From Chloroflexota bacterium (GTDB taxonomy: Bacteria > Chloroflexota > Dehalococcoidia > Dehalococcoidales > JAHJRU01), in NCBI GenBank assembly GCA_018830745.1, contig JAHJRU010000101.1:1-6860 (forward strand): DNA of 6,860 nt. Direction: 5' to 3'. Of the stretch, positions 1 to 5,189 are shown piece after piece (the stretch's first letter is position 1; the number at the start of each line of letters is the position of its first letter). Both the position numbers and the translations under genes were made by a program. Under the pieces are notes generated by a model that saw only the letters and a program-made list of their open reading frames with translations, ran no database searches and was not told where the DNA came from.

Positions 1-885
1 GAATACCTGCCACAGCCGTGCCCACTCGTCAAGGGCGAGGGACTCGGCGCGTCTTTGCGTTACTATACCGGCTTTCTCCAGCAGGGATGAAACTTCATCC
101 TTGGACCATTTGAGCCCTTGAGCCAGGGAATTAGCTATTTGCTTGCGGGGCGCGCTGAAACCGGCCCGCACCAGATTGAAAAATCCCTGATCCTCAGCTA
201 TCTGAACCGGTGGCTGAGGATAGCGGTCAATGCGCAGGATGGCTGAATCGACCGCCGGCGCCGGGTGGAAACTCCGTGCCGGCACATAGCTTACGATTTT
301 AGGCTGGCCATAAAACTGCACGCTAATGCTGAGCATGCTCATATCGCCCGGCTCCGCTACGATAGCCTCGGCTACATCCTTTTGCACCATAACCACCATA
401 ATTCGGGGCTTCGATTCGACTTCAAGAAAGTGGCGCAGGACGGCGGAAGTAATGTAATAGGGCAGGTTAGCCACCACCTTGTAGTCGGTAGTTCCAGCAT
501 TAGCTGCGGGTACTTCTTCTAGTAGAGATGCTGGTGTTACCTTGAGAATGTCTTCGTTTATAACTACAATGTTCTGATAGGAGGCCATTCTTTCTTTTAG
601 CACGGCCGTTAGCTTCTTATCTATCTCGACAGCGATGACCAGGCCCGCTTCTTTAGCCAGTTCCTCGGTGAGCACACCCAGCCCCGGGCCTATTTCCACC
701 ACGATATCATCGGAGGTAAGCTCAGCAGAAGAGACAATGAGTTTGAGAATGTCCTCGTCTACCAGGAAGTGTTGCCCCAGGCTCTTTTTCGCCTGGAGGC
801 CCAACTGGCGTAACCGTCTCCTGGTTTGAGCCAGAAGCAATCCCTGATTTGGCTGACGCGGTCGACGGACTGTTTCCTTGGGCAC
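1..885 (-). CDS. rsmA: 16S rRNA adenine-N6,N6-dimethyltransferase RsmA (KsgA), 3' end cut by window edge
   Basis: This enzyme dimethylates two adjacent adenines in the 3'-terminal hairpin of 16S rRNA, using S-adenosylmethionine, late in small-subunit assembly. My reading of the reverse strand is open for 295 codons to base 1. It shows the family signatures in order: LGQHFL at residues 36-41, the SAM motif EIGPGLGVLT at 64-73, the acidic VEID at 86-89, NEDIL at 110-114, and the catalytic motif NLPYYI at 140-145. The late motif SFHPAPAVDSAILRI follows, and the readable end (RAESLALDEWARLW) looks like the usual C-terminus, so only a few codons are probably missing. The start is GTG at 885-883, with AAGGA (895-891) five bases upstream. 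The N-terminus carries about 30 basic residues before LGQHF, slightly longer than typical. The gene lies 38 nt downstream of the SRP RNA with no visible terminator between them, so co-transcription is likely. Confidence 0.96.
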   Translation of the reverse strand, partial: MPKETVRRPRQPNQGLLLAQTRRRLRQLGLQAKKSLGQHFLVDEDILKLIVSSAELTSDDIVVEIGPGLGVLTEELAKEAGLVIAVEIDKKLTAVLKERMASYQNIVVINEDILKVTPASLLEEVPAANAGTTDYKVVANLPYYITSAVLRHFLEVESKPRIMVVMVQKDVAEAIVAEPGDMSMLSISVQFYGQPKIVSYVPARSFHPAPAVDSAILRIDRYPQPPVQIAEDQGFFNLVRAGFSAPRKQIANSLAQGLKWSKDEVSSLLEKAGIVTQRRAESLALDEWARLWQVF

Positions 886-923
886 TTTTATCCTTAAAAC
901 TGGAGGATACGTTAACGAAGTAA

Positions 924-1196
924 TGAGGCCGTGCACCAGCCCTCGACCATGCCTCGCAGCTTGCCCGGGTCAGCCAGCTCCAATCAGGTAATCCCACGGC
1001 ACCCGGAAGCCTCTATTTACCGCTGCTTCCTTCCGGATCTGACGGGGTTCATAGTGTTCCGCCGCGCAGGACCCGATTTTCAACACCGCTTAGCCCAAGC
1101 AGTCCTGCCAGACAAAAGCCTCAAGCCGGAGTTCAACCTCGCTATAGCGGATTGCGAGTACAGGGCACCGCTAGCTCCCCGCCTAGCACGGCCTCA
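924..1196 (-). ncRNA. ffs: Large bacterial SRP RNA (scRNA/4.5S-type with Alu domain)
   Basis: RNA scaffold of the signal recognition particle; it binds Ffh and directs ribosomes making membrane proteins to FtsY. On the minus strand the domain IV hallmark GTCAGATCCGGAAGGAAGC (about 1042-1024) contains the GGAAG loop and the Ffh-binding internal loops. The S-domain stem is closed by AAUCGGGU (1078-1071) pairing with ACCUGAUU (989-982). The 5' part (about 1191-1135), including TGCCCTGTACTCGCAATCCG, strongly resembles my memory of the Bacillus subtilis scRNA Alu domain. The ends pair perfectly over 11 bp: TGAGGCCGTGC (1196-1186) with GCACGGCCTCA (934-924). The length of 273 nt fits the long Gram-positive form (about 270 nt), not the roughly 110-nt E. 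coli form. No protein reading of this interval is credible. Confidence 0.97.
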
Positions 1197-1201
1197 AGAA
1201 A

Positions 1202-1231
1202 ATGCTAATCTCTTGGCCTCCCCTTTGTCAA
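1202..1231 (-). promoter_or_regulatory. Sigma-70-type promoter of the SRP RNA gene
   Basis: A perfect -35 box TTGACA (1231-1226) is followed, after 18 bases, by a -10-like TAGCAT (1207-1202; four of six consensus positions). Transcription would begin six to seven bases later, at 1196-1195, exactly where the terminal SRP RNA helix starts. The promoter probably also serves rsmA. Confidence 0.75.
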
Positions 1232-1237
1232 GCCAGA

Positions 1238-1267
1238 TTGTACTTGACTATGAGCCCTAATTATAGT
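1238..1267 (+). promoter_or_regulatory. Possible promoter of the permease/usp operon
   Basis: TTGTAC (1238-1243), an 18-base spacer and TATAGT (1262-1267; five of six -10 positions) would start RNA near 1274, about ten bases before the permease ATG. The -35 is poor. An alternative -35, TTGACT (1244-1249), is too close to this -10. The site sits back to back with the SRP RNA promoter. Confidence 0.35.
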
Positions 1268-1283
1268 AACCTGAGTTTCCAAT

Positions 1284-2657
1284 ATGTTCACATTAAGTCA
1301 ACTGCTTGCCCTTGCCATTTTTATCATCATGTTTGCCGCTATCGTATCCGGCAAGCTCCATCGCTACATCCCCGCTCTTGTTGGTGCCGCCCTTACCTGC
1401 ATTGTGGTGTTCCTTATAGTAGAACGGAACCCGGAAATGATTGCCAATGTTCTCAATCTAGAACAGATGACCCAGTTCACGTTCTGGGTGCCTGGGTCCG
1501 CGCATATAGAGTCTCACGGAATAAACTGGCAGACCATTATCTTTATCGGGGGTATGATGGTTATGGTGGAGGGGCTGGGTGATGTGGGTTTCTTCCGCTG
1601 GTTGTGCCTGTATGTAGCCAGGATGGTGAACTACCAGGTCGTGCCTATCCTGGTGGTCTTCATGCTACTCTCCGGCTTTCTGGCAATGTTTATAGACAGC
1701 ATCACGGTAATGCTGTTTCTGGCTTCGGTGACCATTGAGCTGGCCCGGCTGCTCAAATTCGACCCTGTCCCGGTGATAATTGCCGAGATTTTTGCGTCTA
1801 ATGTCGGCGGAAGCGCTACCATGTCCGGCGACCCGCCCAATATCATCATAGGCACCGCCTTTGGCTACACCTTCATGGATTTCGCCACAAATACCGGACC
1901 CATTGCCTGGGTGGGTATGTTATTTACCATTGGTTTCTTTTATTTCGCCTTTCGTAAAATTCTAATACGCTCTCAACAAAGTTCCAATAATGATGCGGAT
2001 GGTATACCCATACGATACCCTGAACCCGGGGAAGCCATCGTTGACCCCCGTCTGTTCAAGATTAATACTGGCATCTTCATACTGGTGGTGGCTTTAATCG
2101 TTACCCACGCCAATACCGGACTGTCATTAGCCACCATAGCCGTTATTGCAGCGGCGCTTACGCTGGTGGTCTCTGGCAAGAGAGCGTTACACGTTATGAA
2201 TGGTGTGGACTGGCGCACTCTGCTTTTCTTTATTGGCTTGTTCGTTGCCGTGGGGGGCCTGGAGGAAACCGGGGTGCTGAAAATGCTGGCCGAATATATC
2301 GGTAAGGTATCAGGGGGCAATATTATGCTGGTGATACCCATCATTATCTGGATCTCTGCTTTTTCCTCGGCGATAGTGGATAATATACCGTTTGCCGCCA
2401 CGATGGTTCCGGTAATTGCCAACCTGTCCCGGACAGCCGGCCTGGACCTGAAAACGCTTAGCTGGACGCTGGCTCTAGGCACGGACATCGGTGGCAACGC
2501 CACCCCCATCGGGGCATCAGCTAACGTGGTTGGCACGGCTGTGGCTGAAAAGGAAGGTTATCCCATTACCTGGGGGCGGTTTATGAAATATGCCCTGCCG
2601 GCTATGATTATGGTAGTTGCCCTGAGTCACCTGTATCTCATCATTCGATACACCTAG
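1284..2657 (+). CDS. ArsB/NhaD-family (ion transporter superfamily) membrane permease
   Basis: A polytopic inner-membrane carrier of 457 residues, the usual size for the ArsB/NhaD/P-protein group (COG1055-like). The two pseudo-repeated signatures of this superfamily are clear: NVGGSATMSGDPPN at 173-186 in the first half and DIGGNATPIGASANV at 401-415 in the second, with DNIPF at 366-370. Hydrophobic segments fill most of the chain (for example 5-22, 29-47, 83-96, 119-138, 207-224, 262-296, 311-325, 348-363, 437-455). A polar, probably cytoplasmic loop at about 228-258 separates the halves. The stretch 49-80 forms an unusually long loop after the second membrane segment. Family members move arsenite, Na+/H+ or organic anions; no arsR or arsA lies nearby, so the substrate cannot be named. 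The ATG at 1284 is the first start after an in-frame TGA at 1272; it has almost no Shine-Dalgarno sequence. A usp gene follows after 15 nt. Confidence 0.9.
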   Translation: MFTLSQLLALAIFIIMFAAIVSGKLHRYIPALVGAALTCIVVFLIVERNPEMIANVLNLEQMTQFTFWVPGSAHIESHGINWQTIIFIGGMMVMVEGLGDVGFFRWLCLYVARMVNYQVVPILVVFMLLSGFLAMFIDSITVMLFLASVTIELARLLKFDPVPVIIAEIFASNVGGSATMSGDPPNIIIGTAFGYTFMDFATNTGPIAWVGMLFTIGFFYFAFRKILIRSQQSSNNDADGIPIRYPEPGEAIVDPRLFKINTGIFILVVALIVTHANTGLSLATIAVIAAALTLVVSGKRALHVMNGVDWRTLLFFIGLFVAVGGLEETGVLKMLAEYIGKVSGGNIMLVIPIIIWISAFSSAIVDNIPFAATMVPVIANLSRTAGLDLKTLSWTLALGTDIGGNATPIGASANVVGTAVAEKEGYPITWGRFMKYALPAMIMVVALSHLYLIIRYT

Positions 2658-2672
2658 TTAAGGAGTAAGAAA

Positions 2673-3557
2673 ATGTTCGAACAGATTCTCGTTCCGCTGG
2701 ATGGTTCAAAATTAGCTGAGTTAGCCCTTCCCTATGCCGAAGACCTGGTGGAAGTATTTGATGCCCACATGACCCTGCTTTTGGTTTGTGACACCCCTGA
2801 GTGTGAGCAGCGCCCTGAGCACCAGGTCTATACGGAAGCGAAGGCTAAACAAGTAGCCGGGGAGATAAGGGTAAAACGTCCCAAAGAGGCTGTGAAGGCG
2901 GTAGTGCTTAAAGGTAACGCAGCAGCGGAAATCGTGGCTTACTCGGGCAAGAACAATGTCAACCTGATTGCCATAGCCACGCATGGTCGCTCCGGTATAA
3001 TAGCCTGGGCACTGGGCAGCGTGGCACACAAAATACTACATGCGGTGGACGTACCGGTTCTGCTGGTGCGGGCTGGAGGGCATATCCAAGAAGTGAGCCG
3101 CGGGCAACTGTTCGAACATATACTGGTTCCACTGGATGGTTCCGAAGCCGGCGAAGCCGCCTTACCCTATGTAACGGAGCTGGCAGACAAGCTGTCATCA
3201 GAGGTTATCCTCTGTCAGGTGGTTGCATCTGGCCGCCATGTTCATACCATAGGGGGGCTGGACTATGTCCGCTTCAACGGACATGAAATGGACAAGGCTA
3301 GAGAGAGGTCGGTGGAATACCTTGATGGGGTGGCAGCCAGGATGGGTACGGCAAAGGCTACAGTAACCTCCGAGATGAGGATAGGCGACCCGGCGGAGGA
3401 AATTATTAAGCTGGCTGACGAAATAGGTAGTTGCCTGGTTGCCATGTCAACGCATGGGCACTCCGGTATCGAGCGGTGGGCTTTCGGCAGCGTTACCGAC
3501 AAGGTGATACATGCGGGCAAAACCCCTGTCCTGGTGGTCAGAGCCCAAGATACATAA
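2673..3557 (+). CDS. Tandem-domain universal stress protein (UspA family)
   Basis: A cytoplasmic nucleotide-binding stress protein of 294 residues made of two Usp folds: residues 1-135 and 146-292. Each opens with ILVPLDGS (5-12 and 150-157) and ends with the ATP-binding signature spaced like G-2x-G-9x-G(S/T). This reads ATHG at 102-105 with GS at 115-116, and STHG at 259-262 with GS at 272-273. In both, the first glycine is replaced (Ala, Ser), a common variation. Both end in PVLLVR/PVLVVR. ATP binding is therefore likely for both halves. The ATG is preceded by AAGGAG (2660-2665) seven bases upstream. It lies 15 nt behind the permease, so the two are probably co-transcribed; paired Usp proteins often modulate a neighbouring transporter, but that role is inferred here. 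The two domain starts are still similar at the DNA level (30 of 36 bases). Confidence 0.95.
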   Translation: MFEQILVPLDGSKLAELALPYAEDLVEVFDAHMTLLLVCDTPECEQRPEHQVYTEAKAKQVAGEIRVKRPKEAVKAVVLKGNAAAEIVAYSGKNNVNLIAIATHGRSGIIAWALGSVAHKILHAVDVPVLLVRAGGHIQEVSRGQLFEHILVPLDGSEAGEAALPYVTELADKLSSEVILCQVVASGRHVHTIGGLDYVRFNGHEMDKARERSVEYLDGVAARMGTAKATVTSEMRIGDPAEEIIKLADEIGSCLVAMSTHGHSGIERWAFGSVTDKVIHAGKTPVLVVRAQDT

Positions 3558-3599
3558 GCATAACAGACGTTCTACTCCGCTGGTGGACAACTGACCTTT

Positions 3600-4082
3600 T
3601 TAATCCAGATAGCTTATGGTAGTCGGCGGCTTATTCTTGATTTCGAACTCTATACCGGCCTCCCGGAATAAATCAACAAACGAATTATCGTCATACCGGC
3701 TGAAGCTGACAAACCGTTTTATCCTGGCATTTACCAGCATCTTGGCGCACAGCACGCACGGCGTATGGGTGCAGTAAATGGTGCTATCCTCCAGGCTGAC
3801 ACCGTGCAGGGCTCCCTGGATGATTACATTCTGTTCGGCATGGATACCACGGCATATCTCATGTCTTGTCCCAGAGGGTATATGCTGTTCATCTCTCAGG
3901 CAGCCAAGTTCAAGGCAGTCCTTAAGGCCGGCGGCAGCGCCATTATAGCCGGTAGCCAGTATGTGTTTATCCCGGGCGGCTACGGCTCCGACGTGATGCC
4001 GGCGGCAGGTGGCGCGTTCCGCCACCACCGAAGCCACTTTAAGAAAGTACTCGTCGATATCCGGCCTGGTAGATTGCGTCAT
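3600..4082 (-). CDS. dCMP deaminase / ComE operon protein 2-type cytidine deaminase family
   Basis: A zinc-dependent deaminase of 160 residues, normal for the dCMP deaminase/ComEB group (COG2131), which converts dCMP to dUMP and so feeds thymidylate synthesis. The active-site zinc motif is complete: HAE at 81-83, with Glu83 as the proton shuttle, and PCVLC at 108-112, with Cys109 and Cys112. Other family traits are CRRHHVGAV at 26-34, the GYNG turn at 46-49 and the Cys/His-rich insert at 56-77 (C56, C61, H67, H74, C77), which in relatives holds a second, structural zinc. The start ATG overlaps the stop of the upstream kinase gene as ATGA (4082-4079), suggesting translational coupling. The TAA stop is 43 nt from the convergent usp gene, with no convincing terminator in between. 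Riboflavin-type or tRNA deaminases are less likely given the insert. Confidence 0.92.
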   Translation of the reverse strand: MTQSTRPDIDEYFLKVASVVAERATCRRHHVGAVAARDKHILATGYNGAAAGLKDCLELGCLRDEQHIPSGTRHEICRGIHAEQNVIIQGALHGVSLEDSTIYCTHTPCVLCAKMLVNARIKRFVSFSRYDDNSFVDLFREAGIEFEIKNKPPTTISYLD

Positions 4083-4621
4083 CCTAACTCCGTTATTATC
4101 TGCTTTGTTTGATGCCCCAGTTTATCTAAAGACGAATCGTTTATGATGGTAAAGTCGGCCAGGGCAATAGGTCCACCTTTGTTGAGATTGTCTATTTCCC
4201 CTCTATCCCGACTGATAGCTTCCTCCAGTGTTAGTTTCCGTTCTGACCTCACCATCAGCCTCTCGTATCTCATTCCGGGCGATGTCCATACAGCAACTAT
4301 ATGAATCCCGTCCCTGTAATGATCTTTTAAGAAAAGGTATTCTTCCCAGGAATAGAGACCGTCGATTACCACATTGGAGTCTTTGATGACGGAATTAATC
4401 CTGGGCAGATTCAATTTGGCGTAAGCCGCCATACCATGCTCCTGCCTTAGGCGCTCCCTGACCGAGCGCTCATTGGCCTCATTCAGCTCCAAACCCTGCC
4501 GTTTAATCTCCTCGTCAGTGACGTCACCAAATCGGATTCGGGCGAATCCATGCTTGACAAAAAGCCGGGACACTTCCGACTTACCTGCACCTGCCATACC
4601 CACAATTGCTGCTATTTTCAT
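4079..4621 (-). CDS. UPF0200-like P-loop nucleotide kinase (dephospho-CoA kinase-like AAA family)
   Basis: A predicted cytoplasmic P-loop kinase of 180 residues. Walker A is GMAGAGKS at 8-15. A Walker-B-like VVIDG stands at 84-88. A lid-like segment with SRDRGEIDNL lies at 137-146, and a late ALADFTIIND at 153-162 ends the core. This order, together with RFGDV (30-34), matches my memory of the archaeal UPF0200 family (MJ1399 type), often annotated as dephospho-CoA kinase-like; its substrate is not established. The reading frame is open up to an ATG at 4669 and another at 4642. I prefer the ATG at 4621 because family members begin MKxxxxVGMxGxGKS, and because a -10 box (4646-4641) overlaps the longer forms. 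There is no good Shine-Dalgarno sequence. The four-base overlap with the deaminase suggests a shared nucleotide role. Confidence 0.85.
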   Translation of the reverse strand: MKIAAIVGMAGAGKSEVSRLFVKHGFARIRFGDVTDEEIKRQGLELNEANERSVRERLRQEHGMAAYAKLNLPRINSVIKDSNVVIDGLYSWEEYLFLKDHYRDGIHIVAVWTSPGMRYERLMVRSERKLTLEEAISRDRGEIDNLNKGGPIALADFTIINDSSLDKLGHQTKQIITELG

Positions 4622-4640
4622 ACCGTACGATACGAGACTC

Positions 4641-4669
4641 ATTATAGGGAAACAGAGGTTAAATAACAA
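4641..4669 (-). promoter_or_regulatory. Promoter of the kinase-deaminase operon
   Basis: TTGTTA (4669-4664), a 17-base spacer and a perfect TATAAT (4646-4641). RNA would start near 4634, about 13 bases before the preferred ATG, leaving almost no room for a ribosome binding site. It faces away from the T-box promoter, with about 100 bp between the two predicted start points. Confidence 0.55.
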
Positions 4670-4696
4670 CCACCACCGCTGTCCCTCGCGCCAGTA

Positions 4697-4726
4697 TTGA
4701 CATGCGATTTTTCTTTAGGGTATAAT
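4697..4726 (+). promoter_or_regulatory. Strong sigma-70-type promoter of the T-box/trpB transcript
   Basis: Perfect TTGACA (4697-4702) and perfect TATAAT (4721-4726) are separated by 18 bases. Transcription should start near 4733, just ahead of T-box Stem I. A strong constitutive promoter fits regulation by premature termination. Confidence 0.88.
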
Positions 4727-4732
4727 CCTGCC

Positions 4733-5041
4733 AATCGAATAATGTAAAGGCTGTGAAATAGACTAGTAGGCTTTTAAGCGGGGCACAGAGAGTCGGGTAA
4801 GGTGTGAGCCGATGCCAGCGCGGAGGCTGAATGGACTTGGGAGCCACAAACCGAAAGCCAGCCAGGTGAGTAGGCTTTGTCGCTGGGGAAGCGTTATTAC
4901 ATCCCGGGGTATAGAGTCTGGCAAAGTGAAATTGGCTCTGTACCCAGAAAAGATGGTCTTTTAATCCTGGCCACCGGATTAGACCAAGAAGGGTGGCACC
5001 GCGGAAATAAACCTCTCGCCCCTTCAGGGTGGGGGGTTTTT
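4733..5041 (+). promoter_or_regulatory. T-box riboswitch, tRNA-Trp specific (UGG specifier)
   Basis: A transcribed leader of about 310 nt that senses uncharged tRNA. The T-box sequence GGGTGGCACCGCGG is at 4991-5004, whose bulge pairs with the free tRNA 3' end. Stem I elements appear in order: the loop-E/S-turn AGTA (4765-4768), the AGAG bulge (4787-4790) and the apical GGTG (4801-4804). Supporting pairings are GGCU 4749-4752:4842-4845, GCUUUU 4770-4775:GGAGGC 4822-4827, GGCA 4782-4785:UGCC 4813-4816 and UCGG 4793-4796:CCGA 4809-4812. On the 3' side of the specifier loop the reading is GAA-UGG-A, placing the codon UGG (Trp) at 4832-4834, followed by the usual purine. The antiterminator forms by GAAGGG 4988-4993 pairing with CCCUUC 5020-5025, which is exclusive with the terminator. 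The tryptophan specificity agrees with the TrpB-type gene downstream. Pairings were found by eye; no folding was run. Confidence 0.95.
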
Positions 5042-5045
5042 ATTA
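5011..5045 (+). terminator. Intrinsic terminator of the T-box leader
   Basis: The 11-bp stem 5011-5021 with 5027-5037 closes a five-base loop (5022-5026) and is followed by a T-rich tract (5037-5045). Its 5' arm contains CGCCC, which overlaps the strand needed for the antiterminator, so uncharged tRNA-Trp should prevent it from forming. Confidence 0.93.
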
Positions 5046-5100
5046 TTAGATGGTACCACTCCGAGTTAAATAAAATAGAGGAATCAGGAGGATTGCCATT

Positions 5101-5145
5101 ATGTTTACCATGACGTGGACATGGCCCCCAATGGGTCACCACTAG
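5101..5145 (+). CDS. Putative Trp-rich leader peptide (14 codons) between the T-box and trpB
   Basis: A very short ORF reading MFTMTWTWPPMGHH then TAG. It has a strong ribosome binding site, AGGAGG at 5086-5091, nine bases before the ATG. A site of this quality in an otherwise untranslated leader argues that the ORF is really translated. Two of its 14 codons are Trp (TGG at 5116-5118 and 5122-5124), far above chance, and Pro-Pro follows directly, a combination known to slow or arrest ribosomes. Position and composition are those of an attenuation-type leader peptide. In B. subtilis a Trp-rich leader ORF likewise lies behind a Trp T-box, in the anti-TRAP operon. The ORF overlaps a possible hairpin (5115-5142) and ends 44 nt before the trpB start. 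I do not recognise it as a named family; function is inferred. It is too short for routine gene finding. Confidence 0.68.
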   Translation: MFTMTWTWPPMGHH

Positions 5146-5180
5146 TAATAGCCAATTAGTCCATAAATTGAAAGGATAAA

Positions 5181-5185
5181 GGAGG
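5181..5185 (+). promoter_or_regulatory. Ribosome binding site deciding the GTG start of trpB
   Basis: GGAGG lies four bases ahead of GTG 5190-5192, with no other start of similar quality nearby; the next in-frame ATG is at 5226 and lacks such a site. This gives trpB its own translation start, separate from the leader ORF. Confidence 0.75.
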
Positions 5186-5189
5186 AAAA

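Noticed and set aside
265..829. Two plus-strand ORFs (265-522 and 635-829)
   Set aside because: They are antisense readings of rsmA without ribosome binding sites or recognisable domains.
722..997. Minus-strand ORF of 91 codons
   Set aside because: It overlaps rsmA in another frame and part of the SRP RNA; rsmA has all its family motifs in its own frame.
931..1260. Plus-strand ORF of 109 codons and the beginning of a second one at 1202
   Set aside because: They lie across the SRP RNA gene and its promoter, or across the permease in another frame; the RNA match with its 11-bp end helix explains the sequence and the peptides look like no protein.
1973..2536. Minus-strand ORF of 187 codons inside the permease gene
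   Set aside because: It is the antisense shadow of a membrane protein gene whose own frame carries both superfamily signatures.
3558..3599. Bidirectional terminator between usp and the deaminase gene
   Set aside because: There is a short T run at 3596-3600 but only a three-base GGT/ACC pairing in front; too weak to call.
4622..4669. Longer form of the UPF0200-like kinase starting at ATG 4669 (or 4642)
   Set aside because: The extra residues precede the usual family N-terminus and overlap the predicted -35/-10 promoter; no ribosome binding site supports them.
4877..5142. ORFs of about 80 codons on both strands across the T-box
   Set aside because: They cross conserved T-box and terminator structures; their existence is explained by the RNA element.
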